This document shows, in pieces, positions 1-6,329 of a stretch of DNA of 6,372 bases. Both the position numbers and the translations under genes were made by a program. The DNA is from Actinomycetota bacterium. GTDB lineage: Bacteria; Actinomycetota; Humimicrobiia; Humimicrobiales; Humimicrobiaceae. The stretch spans positions 1 to 6,372 of the forward strand of contig JACVJB010000059.1 of assembly GCA_015711775.1 (NCBI GenBank). The letters are read 5' to 3'. Below the pieces are notes generated by a model. The model had not been told where the DNA came from, ran no database searches, and saw only the letters and a program-made list of their open reading frames with translations. The first letter of the stretch is position 1; every line of letters starts with the position of its first letter.

Positions 1-1
1 A

Positions 2-961
2 ATAGGACCTGCGCTTAAAAATGATATTTTGGACAGGTTTGAAGACAGCGCCATAATATCATGCAGCGGCGCAAAAGCTGCATTTACTACTGACAGCTTT
101 GTTGTGAGCCCCCTGTTTTTTCCGGGCGGAGATATTGGAAAATTGAGTGTTTGCGGAACCATAAATGATCTTGTCACAAGCGGCTGCAGGCCGGCCGCGC
201 TCAGTCTGTCTTTCATTATTGAAGAGGGACTGGATATAAATGATTTTAAAAAAGTGCTCAAGTCTATAAAAAACGCGCTTGAAGAAGCCGGGGGCGGGAT
301 AAAAATTGTAACAGGCGATACGAAAGTTGTTGAAAGAGGTAATGCTGATAAATTATTTATTAATACAAGCGGAATAGGTGTTATTGAAGATGACATTAAT
401 ATATCCCCCTTCAATATAAAAGAAGGCGATATCATAATAATTAACGGCAATATTGCCGATCATGGCATATGCATTTTAAGCTGCCGCCATGAATTTGATT
501 TTAAGACAGAAATAAAAAGCGATTGCGCACCTCTAAACAACCTGGTAAAAGAAATTAAATATGCAGCAGGAAGTAGCATACATGCTTTAAGGGATGCCAC
601 GCGTGGAGGACTTGCCCGCGTTCTTATAGAACTTAGCCAAAGCTCAAAATTGAATTTTGAGATATACCAGAATGAAATTCCAATTAACCGCCAGACCCGT
701 GGTGTTTGTGAATTTTTGGGAATGGATCCTTTGTATATTGCAAATGAAGGTAAAATGGTTGTTTTTGCAGAAGAGAAAAACAGCAAAAGAATACTTAATG
801 CAATGAAGAAAAACAGGTATGGAAAAAACTCGGCTATAATAGGTAAAGTAAATGGCATCAAAGAAAAAAACAGCAGAAGCGGGGTAACGCTTGTTACAGA
901 GCTTGGAACAAAAAGAGCGCTTGACCTGTATTACAGCGAACAGCTTCCGCGGATTTGTTAA
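2..961 (+). CDS. hypE: Hydrogenase maturation factor HypE, N-terminus missing
   Basis: HypE dehydrates the HypF-made S-carboxamide on its own C-terminal cysteine to a thiocyanate, using ATP, and passes the cyanide to the HypC-HypD complex for the Fe of [NiFe] hydrogenase. It is cytosolic. The frame is open to the left edge and reads through with IGPALKND before the Leu at nt 29, so the TTG there is not the real start. The gene is cut by the window and lacks roughly 15-30 residues, including the usual N-terminal glycine-rich motif. Family marks, numbered from nt 29, are TTDSFVVSPLFFPGGDIGKL (20-39), the CGTINDL segment (42-48), GDTKVVERG (96-104), the DHG segment (144-146), RDATRGGLARV (188-198) and the diagnostic C-terminal PRIC ending in the modified Cys. 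This PurM-like ATP-binding fold and the exact PRIC end make the call very secure. No terminator hairpin is visible in the 23 nt to the convergent neighbour. Confidence 0.97.
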   Translation: MGPALKNDILDRFEDSAIISCSGAKAAFTTDSFVVSPLFFPGGDIGKLSVCGTINDLVTSGCRPAALSLSFIIEEGLDINDFKKVLKSIKNALEEAGGGIKIVTGDTKVVERGNADKLFINTSGIGVIEDDINISPFNIKEGDIIIINGNIADHGICILSCRHEFDFKTEIKSDCAPLNNLVKEIKYAAGSSIHALRDATRGGLARVLIELSQSSKLNFEIYQNEIPINRQTRGVCEFLGMDPLYIANEGKMVVFAEEKNSKRILNAMKKNRYGKNSAIIGKVNGIKEKNSRSGVTLVTELGTKRALDLYYSEQLPRIC

Positions 962-984
962 ATAAAATTAAAAGGCATTAAAAT

Positions 985-1542
985 TTACTGTAATTCTTTT
1001 TGGATAAGATCTATTATTTCTGGAATTTTATCTGCTATCTCTGGAGACAGCCTGTCACTATAGCCGATATTTTTTGGTTTTATTCCAATAATCCTGATGC
1101 TTTTATTAATTTTTAAGGTTTTTAAAAGCTCAAAAACTTCAACAAGATCCATGTCATGCATTGAAAAACTCTTAAAGGGCCTGCTTTTTGAATTAACTGT
1201 CTTTATGTCATCTAAACTGAATACTTTAATTTCACCTATCTCCTGGCCCGCATCAACAGCATCAACTATTATTGCCTTAACGGCATCCTGCAGCGCAAAT
1301 ATCAGATCGACACCTGATGTGCCGCCGTCAATGATTTTAATATTATTTGCTCCCTTTAGGCTATCCTGCTTTTTTAACTCCTCTATTACCTTAACTCCAA
1401 TACCGTCATCGCCCATGAACAGATTGCCGAATCCAATAATCTTTATAAAGTTTTGGTTGGCGTTTTCAGCAGCATTGACATCTGCTGTGACTGAATCTTC
1501 TCTGGGATTAAAAACTTTATCAGAGTTTAAATCTTTATTCAA
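985..1542 (-). CDS. HycI-type [NiFe]-hydrogenase maturation endopeptidase
   Basis: This nickel-sensing endopeptidase of the HycI/HyaD/HybD (M52) family removes the C-terminal peptide of the hydrogenase large subunit after Ni insertion. The protein has 185 residues. Visible motifs are GFGN (37-40), GDDGIG (44-49), IIDGG (70-74), VDAVDAG (93-99) and SMHD (127-130). Asp46, Asp94 and His129 match the three metal ligands of the family. The DDG form, the IIDGG motif and the IIGIKP segment (151-156) are closest to HycI-like proteases of Group 4 or other multisubunit hydrogenases, but the target subunit is not in the window. The start is TTG, supported by AAAGGAT 8 nt upstream. This gives a polar Asn/Asp-rich N-terminal extension of about 32 residues before the fold, longer than usual, and no later Met precedes the core. 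It runs opposite to hypE and has its own promoter in the intergenic region. Family confidence is high; subtype confidence is moderate. Confidence 0.93.
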   Translation of the reverse strand: MNKDLNSDKVFNPREDSVTADVNAAENANQNFIKIIGFGNLFMGDDGIGVKVIEELKKQDSLKGANNIKIIDGGTSGVDLIFALQDAVKAIIVDAVDAGQEIGEIKVFSLDDIKTVNSKSRPFKSFSMHDMDLVEVFELLKTLKINKSIRIIGIKPKNIGYSDRLSPEIADKIPEIIDLIQKELQ

Positions 1543-1632
1543 TTTTTAAAATCCTTTTATCATTGATTATAATTAAAATAACAATAAATGCAGGGATGCC
1601 GCAATATAGTAAAATTCTAAAAAAACAGACAA
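1535..1632 (-). CDS. Possible small membrane-peptide ORF upstream of the protease
   Basis: A strong SD (GGAGG, minus-strand complement of 1640-1644) sits 7 nt before a TTG at 1632-1630. In the TTG frame the peptide is only 19 residues and stops at 1573. It contains the in-frame heptamer T TTT TTA within a run of seven T, the classic -1 slippery form. A -1 shift, or one missing T, would give about 32 residues: a hydrophobic stretch (RILLYCGIPAFIVILIII) followed by a charged tail (NDKRILKIE). That version stops at 1535 and overlaps the protease start by 8 nt, as coupled genes often do. A rare ATT start at 1633-1631 region would reach a similar peptide without a shift. I do not recognise the peptide. 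It may be a leader ORF, a real small protein, or a chance reading frame in an untranslated leader. Confidence 0.22.
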
Positions 1633-1639
1633 TATAATA

Positions 1640-1663
1640 CCTCCGGCTGATAGCGCGAGCCGG
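1640..1663 (-). promoter_or_regulatory. Leader hairpin overlapping a Shine-Dalgarno
   Basis: On the minus strand CCGGCT and AGCCGG form a perfect 6-bp GC-rich stem with a 9-nt loop (CGCGCTATC). The last two G of the stem belong to the GGAGG SD of the small ORF, so folding would hide part of that SD. The hairpin lies in the presumed leader of the protease mRNA. It has no T-run directly after it, so it is not an ordinary terminator. I could not match it to a known riboswitch class. A role in translational control is inference. Confidence 0.4.
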
Positions 1664-1694
1664 TTTGTGTAAAGCAATAAAAAAATGAATTTTT

Positions 1695-1723
1695 ATTATA
1701 TCACTATAAATATTTGATTGAAA
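1695..1723 (-). promoter_or_regulatory. Leftward promoter of the protease gene
   Basis: Minus-strand TGATATAAT is a perfect -10 with the extended TGn element (complement of 1695-1703). TTTCAA (complement of 1718-1723) is a weak -35 at 17-bp spacing. Predicted transcription starts near 1688 and leaves a leader of about 145 nt before the protease TTG. It is the best sigma-70-like site in the window. Confidence 0.55.
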
Positions 1724-1730
1724 CAAATAT
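1710..1730. promoter_or_regulatory. Perfect inverted repeat over the -35 (candidate operator)
   Basis: ATATTTG and CAAATAT are exact 7-bp inverted arms separated by 7 bp, 14 bp centre to centre. The spacer and inner arm edges contain the -35 of the leftward promoter, the position expected for a dimeric repressor. The site does not match the Rex, FNR or CRP consensus closely. AT-richness makes chance palindromes common, hence modest confidence. Confidence 0.35.
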
Positions 1731-1771
1731 AACAAATTAATTTTATAAAAATAATTAAATAAATTTTAAGT

Positions 1772-1790
1772 TTTGATTTTTCAAGTCAAA
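1772..1790. promoter_or_regulatory. Inverted repeat upstream of the nfn promoter
   Basis: TTTGA (1772-1776) and TCAAA (1786-1790) are inverted arms ending 3 nt before the candidate -35, and a tighter TTGA-TTTT-TCAA lies inside. This is a typical position for an activator, but the arms are short and low in complexity. Confidence 0.2.
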
Positions 1791-1793
1791 CGA

Positions 1794-1822
1794 TTGTTTT
1801 TTTCAGCCAAAAAGTGTATATT
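1794..1822 (+). promoter_or_regulatory. Candidate promoter of the nfnAB-transporter operon
   Basis: TTGTTT (1794-1799) and TATATT (1817-1822) are separated by exactly 17 bp. Predicted transcription starts near 1829, giving a leader of about 80 nt before nfnA. The leader holds an imperfect inverted repeat (ATTCGGCA 1828-1835 with TGCCGGAT 1862-1869) and two TTTCAAA direct repeats 12 bp apart (1843-1849, 1855-1861). No other equally good hexamer pair was found nearer to the gene. Confidence 0.4.
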
Positions 1823-1909
1823 GTTCCATTCGGCAAATAGGCTTTCAAACAGATTTTCAAATGCCGGATATTTCATAACTGTTATATTTTAACCAGAGGG
1901 AGAATAGAT

Positions 1910-2767
1910 TTGAAAGAAAATAAAATCCTGGAAAAATCAGTTTTGTGCTCCGATACTGTTAGCCTTATCATATATTCGCCTGTTATTGCGGCAAAGGCCA
2001 GAGCAGGTCAGTTTGTTATAGTAAGAGCTTCAGAAGAAGGAGAGCGAATTCCTCTAACAATTGCTGAAAGCTACCCTTCTTCCGGTACAATTAATCTCGC
2101 CATTTTAAAACGTGGCAAAACCACAAATCTTTTATGTTCGTTAAATAAAGGGGATTATATTACAGACATTGCAGGGCCTTTGGGCAAACCGTCAGAAATA
2201 GAGAAGTTCGGCACCGTTTGCATTATTGGAGGAGGTGTAGGCATAGCTCCTACCGTTCCTATTATCAAGGCAATGAAAGAGGCTGGGAATTTTGTAATTT
2301 CAATAATGGGAGCGCGCAATTGCAGCGGCCTCATTTTTGAAGATTCCATTAAAAAATACAGCAATCAGTACCATGTCTGCACTGATGATGGCAGTACGGG
2401 TTATAAAGGTTTTGTTTCCGGATTTTTAACACAGTATCTTAATGAGAACCCTGATAAAAAACCGGACAGGATTGTTGCCATAGGACCCGTTCTTATGATG
2501 AAAGCAGTTTGTGATGTCACAAGTCCTTTTGGCATTAAAACCATTGTTTCCCTTAACCCTATAATGGTCGACGGCACTGGAATGTGCGGCTCATGCAGGG
2601 TGGAAGTGGGCGGTAAGACAATGTTTGGCTGTGTCGATGGCCCTGAGTTTGACGGTCACCTTGTTGATTTTGGGCTTTTAAATTCAAGACTTAATATATA
2701 TTGTAATGAGGAAAAAGTATCATATGATAAATACATGGAGAAACACGAATGCAAAATGAAAATATAA
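1910..2767 (+). CDS. nfnA: NfnA/SudB: FAD and [2Fe-2S] subunit of NADH-dependent ferredoxin:NADP oxidoreductase
   Basis: This is the small subunit of the cytosolic bifurcating complex NfnAB, also known as sulfide dehydrogenase SudBA. It carries FAD, an NAD(H) site and one [2Fe-2S] cluster. The 285 residues have the ferredoxin-reductase layout. ERIPLT (45-50) is the flavin-binding RxPxT motif, GGGVGIAPTVP (107-117) binds the nucleotide, and TDDGSTGYKG is at 158-167. The C-terminal cluster motif has Asp221, Cys226, Cys229 and Cys241 (VDGTGMCGSC, then FGC). An Asp plus three Cys is the known ligand set of the Sud/Nfn small subunit and sets it apart from the four-Cys cluster of dihydroorotate dehydrogenase PyrK. 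The start is TTG with AGAGGGAG 7 nt upstream. It overlaps nfnB by 19 nt, as expected for partner subunits. Whether it bifurcates in vivo or acts mainly as a ferredoxin:NADP or sulfide reductase cannot be read from sequence. Confidence 0.93.
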   Translation: MKENKILEKSVLCSDTVSLIIYSPVIAAKARAGQFVIVRASEEGERIPLTIAESYPSSGTINLAILKRGKTTNLLCSLNKGDYITDIAGPLGKPSEIEKFGTVCIIGGGVGIAPTVPIIKAMKEAGNFVISIMGARNCSGLIFEDSIKKYSNQYHVCTDDGSTGYKGFVSGFLTQYLNENPDKKPDRIVAIGPVLMMKAVCDVTSPFGIKTIVSLNPIMVDGTGMCGSCRVEVGGKTMFGCVDGPEFDGHLVDFGLLNSRLNIYCNEEKVSYDKYMEKHECKMKI

Positions 2768-4188
2768 AACCTGCCAGGAAAAAAATACCGCGCAATAAAA
2801 TATCTGAACAACAACCTGCATCAAGAATAAAGAATTTCAGTGAAGTCGAGCTCGGATTTTCAGACCAGCAGGCTCTCCTGGAAAGCCAAAGATGCCTTAT
2901 GTGCAAAAATCCCAAATGCACCCTTGGCTGTCCTGTAGAAATCGACATAAAAGGGTTTATTTCGCTCATAAAAGATAAAAAATTTCATGAAGCGCTTGAA
3001 AAAATAAGGGAAAAAAATACTATGCCGGGTATCTGCGGAAGGGTTTGCCCCCAGGAGGACCAGTGCGAAAAGGAATGTATTCTGGGAATAAAGGATGATC
3101 CTGTTGCTATCGGCAAACTTGAACGGTTTTTAGCAGATTATGGAATAAAAAACAGTAAGCAAAACAACAGTGAAGAAACTGCTTTACATAATAATAATTC
3201 CGGCACCGGCAAAAAAATAAAAGCTGCGGTAATAGGTGCCGGGCCTGCCGGCCTTACATGTTCCGGAGAACTTGCCAAAATGGGTTATGATGTTACACTT
3301 TTTGAAGCTCTTCATAAAGCTGGAGGAGTGCTTGTATACGGAATACCCGAGTTCAGATTGCCCAAGTCAATAGTTGATGGTGAAGTTGAGTATGTTAAAA
3401 GCCTGGGCGTTGAAATTAAATTAAATTCAATTGTAGGCAAAACCTATACTATCGATGAGCTCCTGGATAATGGCTACACCAGCGTATTTATAGCAACAGG
3501 AGCGGGCCTTCCCTATTTCCTTGGCATACCCGGCGAGAATTTAAATGGGGTATATTCTGCAAATGAATACCTGACAAGGGTAAACCTGATGAAAGGTTAT
3601 CTTTTCCCGCATTGGGATACTCCAGTAAAAAGAACCAGCGTTGTCTCTGTTATAGGAGGCGGAAACGTTGCGCTTGACTCAGCCAGAACCGCCAAAAGGC
3701 TCGGGGCAGAAAAAGTATATCTTATTTACAGAAGAAGCGAGGTTGAAATGCCGGGAAGGATAGAGGAAATAAAGCATGCCAAAGAAGAAGGCATTGAAAT
3801 GGTATTTTTAACAAATCCTGTGGAAATAAAAGGCGAAAACGGCTGGGTTAAAAAAATAACCTGCATAAAAATGCAACTTGGCGATCCTGATGAAAGCGGC
3901 AGAAGAAGGCCCGTTACCATACCGGGAAGCGAACATGATATTGATACAGGAATTGTTGTTATTGCAATAGGGCAGGGCCCAAATCCGGTATTGATGCAAA
4001 CATCTCCTGATATTAGTTTAAACAAATGGGGCAATATAATTGCCGATGATATTTGTAAAACAAATAAAAAGGGCGTTTTTGCCGGCGGCGATATTGTAAC
4101 GGGCGCAGCCACTGTAATTCTTGCCATGGGCGCAGGAAAAGTTGCCGCAAGGGCAATGGATGATTATATGAAAACAGGAGTCTGGTAA
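2749..4188 (+). CDS. nfnB: NfnB/SudA: FAD, two [4Fe-4S] NADPH-binding subunit
   Basis: This is the large subunit of NfnAB, related to the small subunit GltD of glutamate synthase. It holds the bifurcating FAD, the NADP(H) site and two [4Fe-4S] clusters. The protein has 479 residues, normal for the family. The N-terminal cluster domain has Cys49, 52, 57 and 61 (CLMCKNPKCTLGC) and Cys96, 100, 106 and 110 within GRVCPQEDQCE. Glu103 sits where the family conserves an acidic residue near the proximal cluster. The first Rossmann site is VIGAGPAGL (161-169) and the second is VIGGGNVALDSA (301-312). YRRSEVEMP (327-335) carries the Arg pair typical of NADP preference. GDIVTGAATVILAMGAGK (447-464) is the C-terminal FAD signature. 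The ATG follows GGAG by 8 nt inside nfnA. Together with nfnA upstream, Nfn/Sud fits better than GltD, since no gltB is present. Confidence 0.93.
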   Translation: MQNENIKPARKKIPRNKISEQQPASRIKNFSEVELGFSDQQALLESQRCLMCKNPKCTLGCPVEIDIKGFISLIKDKKFHEALEKIREKNTMPGICGRVCPQEDQCEKECILGIKDDPVAIGKLERFLADYGIKNSKQNNSEETALHNNNSGTGKKIKAAVIGAGPAGLTCSGELAKMGYDVTLFEALHKAGGVLVYGIPEFRLPKSIVDGEVEYVKSLGVEIKLNSIVGKTYTIDELLDNGYTSVFIATGAGLPYFLGIPGENLNGVYSANEYLTRVNLMKGYLFPHWDTPVKRTSVVSVIGGGNVALDSARTAKRLGAEKVYLIYRRSEVEMPGRIEEIKHAKEEGIEMVFLTNPVEIKGENGWVKKITCIKMQLGDPDESGRRRPVTIPGSEHDIDTGIVVIAIGQGPNPVLMQTSPDISLNKWGNIIADDICKTNKKGVFAGGDIVTGAATVILAMGAGKVAARAMDDYMKTGVW

Positions 4189-4193
4189 AATAT

Positions 4194-5183
4194 ATGTCAA
4201 AAAAGTTTGCAGGATCTATTATTTTATTTATTATTTTCTTTTTTTTAATATTTGCTGTAAGCGGATGCGCCTGTGCTGATTATAACCGTACTGCAGAAAA
4301 AAATATTATTAACATTGGTTCTTTAAAAGGGCCGACTTCCATCGGGATGATTAAACTCCATGAAGAAAAACCTTCGTTGAGCAACAGTGTTTATACAAAT
4401 TATGACATTATAGCAACACCTGATATTATGATTTCCAAAATTCTTGCAGGTGAAATGGATTTGGCAACATTGCCTACAAATGTCGCTGCAAAATTATACA
4501 ACAAAGGCGTTAACTTAAAACTTGCAGCAATTATTGGCTACGGCACTCTCTATATTCTCTACCAGAATACCTCAATTTCAGCCTGGGATGACCTAAAAGG
4601 CAAAAAAATATATGTTTTATCAAAAGGTTCGACTCCTGATATTTTATTAAGATATACTCTTGAAAAAAACAATCTGAAGCCCGGTAAAGATGTCGAGCTT
4701 GACTATTCTCTTGAACAGGTAGAGCTGTCGCAACTGATGATTGCAGGCAAAGCAGATATTGCAATACTGCCGGAGCCATTTGTTTCTCTTGTAATTAAGA
4801 AGAATGATAAAATTAAAATAGGTTTTGACATGGAAGAAGAATGGGTTAAGATCCAGGATGGCGCCAGGCTTCCAATGTCCTGTCTTATTGCAACATCAGA
4901 CAGTATTTTAAATGATACAGAAATAATGGATAAATTTTTCGAAATATATAAAAGCAGCATTGATTGGGTAAACAGCAATCCCGGACAGGCTGCAGCTCTT
5001 ATTGAAAAATTTGATATAGGAGTAAATGCAGAAGTTGCTTCAGATGCAATATCAAGATGCAATATAGAATTTTCCAGAGCAGAAAATTCTAAAAATGAAA
5101 TCAACGCCTATTTAAAAACAATATTTGATTTTTCACCTGAAGATATCGGGGGAAAAATACCTGATGAAAACTTCTATTACTAA
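4194..5183 (+). CDS. ABC transporter substrate-binding lipoprotein (SsuA/TauA/ThiY/NMT1-like)
   Basis: This is the extracytoplasmic solute receptor for the importer encoded by the next two genes. The 329 residues begin with a lipoprotein signal peptide: Lys-rich start, hydrophobic core (8-22) and lipobox VSGC with Cys25 as the lipidation site. The mature part has the periplasmic-binding-protein-II pattern: IGSLKGPTSIGMIKL (41-55), the DLATLPTN segment (89-96), WDDLKGKKIYV (131-141), AGKADIAILPEPF (184-196) and a C-terminal PDENFYY. The LKGPTxIGM opening is common in uncharacterised anaerobe receptors of this superfamily, whose members bind sulfonates, nitrate, thiamine precursors, riboflavin and others. 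The ligand here is unknown. The ATG lies 5 nt after the nfnB stop. AGGAG inside nfnB is 13 nt upstream, a rather long spacing, so translation may depend on coupling. Confidence 0.88.
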   Translation: MSKKFAGSIILFIIFFFLIFAVSGCACADYNRTAEKNIINIGSLKGPTSIGMIKLHEEKPSLSNSVYTNYDIIATPDIMISKILAGEMDLATLPTNVAAKLYNKGVNLKLAAIIGYGTLYILYQNTSISAWDDLKGKKIYVLSKGSTPDILLRYTLEKNNLKPGKDVELDYSLEQVELSQLMIAGKADIAILPEPFVSLVIKKNDKIKIGFDMEEEWVKIQDGARLPMSCLIATSDSILNDTEIMDKFFEIYKSSIDWVNSNPGQAAALIEKFDIGVNAEVASDAISRCNIEFSRAENSKNEINAYLKTIFDFSPEDIGGKIPDENFYY

Positions 5184-5946
5184 AAAGCCTTCTTTTTTCC
5201 AAAATGAAGGAATATATACGATTATTTCTTTTCTTTTCCTTCTTTCAGCATGGAAGATGATTTCGCTCGTAATTTCTTCAGAAATAATTCTTCCTTCTCC
5301 TGAAAATACAGCAATCAGCATGCTGAATCTTATAAGGACAAAGGAGTTTTTTATAATAATATCAGCGTCGTTTCAAAGAGGACTGCTTGGCTTTACTATC
5401 TCATTTGTTCTTGGAATCTTTTTTGGCTTTCTTTCAGGACTCAGCAGGGTATTTAGAAGTATTTTTGAACCATTCCTTTCAGTAATAAGGACAACTCCGG
5501 TAATAACTGTCATACTTATTGCGCTTATCTGGTTCAAAGCGAGTAATGTACCGGTTTTTGCCAGCTTTCTAATGGCTTTTCCCATAATATGCACCAACGT
5601 TATTAAAGGTATCGATAATGTTGATAAAAAAATACTTGAAATGGCAAAAATTTTTAGGATTAACAAATCAAGAGTTATCAGAGAAATATATATACCCTCT
5701 ATTCTTCCTTTCATGGCTGCGGCTGTTTCATCAGCATTTGGAATAGGATGGAAAGTAGTTATTGCCGCAGAAGTTTTAAGCCAGCCAAAGTATGCAATAG
5801 GGACAAGCCTGCAAACCTCAAAAGTTTATCTTAATATAAACGATGTATTTGCCTGGACCACATATGCAATTCTTATCGGTTACATTATTGAACGGATAAT
5901 AAGGTTTGCAGAATATAAAACAATGAAGTGGAAAAAAGAAAAATGA
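5164..5946 (+). CDS. ABC transporter permease (SsuC/TauC/ThiX-like)
   Basis: This is the inner-membrane channel subunit of the importer, probably a homodimer. From the chosen start it has 260 residues, normal for the family. Hydrophobic segments lie at about 18-38, 63-91, 104-124, 128-148, 186-204 and 227-243. The EAA-type loop that docks on the ATPase is visible as EMAKIFRINKSR...IYIPSILP (159-182) with the conserved I-x-LP end. WKVVIAAEVLS (196-206) is the typical segment after it. I chose ATG at 5164, which has GGGGGA about 11 nt upstream, over an in-frame TTG at 5125 that has no SD and would overlap the previous gene much more. It overlaps the receptor gene by 20 nt and its TGA forms ATGA with the ATPase start. 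Confidence 0.9.
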   Translation: MKTSITKKPSFFQNEGIYTIISFLFLLSAWKMISLVISSEIILPSPENTAISMLNLIRTKEFFIIISASFQRGLLGFTISFVLGIFFGFLSGLSRVFRSIFEPFLSVIRTTPVITVILIALIWFKASNVPVFASFLMAFPIICTNVIKGIDNVDKKILEMAKIFRINKSRVIREIYIPSILPFMAAAVSSAFGIGWKVVIAAEVLSQPKYAIGTSLQTSKVYLNINDVFAWTTYAILIGYIIERIIRFAEYKTMKWKKEK

Positions 5947-6329
5947 GCCTTGAAATAAAGAAATTAAAAATAAGTTATCCTGGAAAAGTAGTTTTTAATA
6001 ATATAGATATTTCAATTAAGGAAAAAAAGATAAACTGCCTCCTTGGTGTATCCGGTATCGGCAAAACCACACTTCTAAATGCAATATGCGGCCTTATCCC
6101 TGTTGAAAGCGGCGACATATCAGATTTTAAAAATAAATCCTTTTCATTTATTTTTCAGGAGCCCAGAATATTAAAGTGGAACACAGTATATGGAAATATA
6201 AATTTTGTGCTTAAAAGTATTGCATCAAAAAAAGAAGCGGAAAAAATAATAAAGCCGGCGGCAACCCTAAAAATCGCCGAAGGTAGCCGGCTTAAAAAAT
6301 TAGTTAACGCAATAGAAATTCATCGCTGA
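5943..6329 (+). pseudogene. ABC transporter ATP-binding protein (SsuB/TauB-like), broken after the Q-loop
   Basis: The intact protein would hydrolyse ATP to drive the importer. The ATG is fused to the permease stop as ATGA; an in-frame GTG at 5928 has no SD and is less likely. Visible are the Walker A GVSGIGKTT (35-43, Lys41) and a Q-loop FQEPRILKWNTV with Gln72 (71-82), then a helical start (NINFVLKSI, KKEAEKIIK, to 104). From residue 105 similarity is lost, and the frame ends at residue 128. The signature LSGGQ, Walker B, D-loop and His switch are absent, and I found none of them in the other two plus-strand frames up to the window end. Family members are about 240-260 residues. The break coincides with an inverted repeat starting at 6252. 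A mobile-element insertion, a rearrangement or an assembly join would explain it; these cannot be told apart here. Unless mended elsewhere, this importer lacks a working ATPase. Confidence 0.72.
6252..6293 (-). terminator. Inverted repeat, probable leftward intrinsic terminator
   Basis: AAGCCGGC (6252-6259) and GCCGGCTT (6286-6293) are a perfect 8-bp inverted repeat with a 26-nt interior. A competing inner pair is CGGCG (6256-6260) with CGCCG (6275-6279). Read leftward, the GC stem is followed directly by TTTATTATTTTTT, a good terminator tail. Read rightward it is followed by AAAAAA, so it is no terminator on the plus strand. It begins exactly where ATPase similarity stops, so it may instead be the end of a mobile element. 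Confidence 0.45.

Noticed and set aside
29..31. TTG at 29 as the start of hypE
   Set aside because: The frame is open to the window edge and upstream codons read as plausible HypE sequence; starting here would remove the family N-terminus.
1640..1663. Riboswitch of the c-di-GMP, NiCo or molybdenum-cofactor type
   Set aside because: Only one short hairpin is visible; the conserved core sequences of those classes are not present nearby.
1640..1663. Bacterial SECIS element or terminator
   Set aside because: No in-frame UGA in a selenoprotein-like gene sits beside it, and the nearest T-run is about 19 nt from the stem.
1535..1735. 66-residue minus-strand ORF beginning at 1735
   Set aside because: Its start lies upstream of the predicted transcription start and has no SD, and its first half runs through the promoter, UTR and hairpin. 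Only the last third, behind GGAGG, is considered possible.
1710..1740. Rex, FNR or CRP binding site
   Set aside because: AACAA and TTTGA words occur but not in the spacing or inverted arrangement of those consensus sites.
5125..5163. Longer permease start at TTG 5125
   Set aside because: No SD precedes it and it adds a 13-residue extension deep inside the receptor gene; ATG 5164 has an SD-like GGGGGA.
6252..6320. Integron attC site
   Set aside because: GTTAAC occurs near the hairpin, but the paired R' and R'' core boxes with the right order and spacing are absent.
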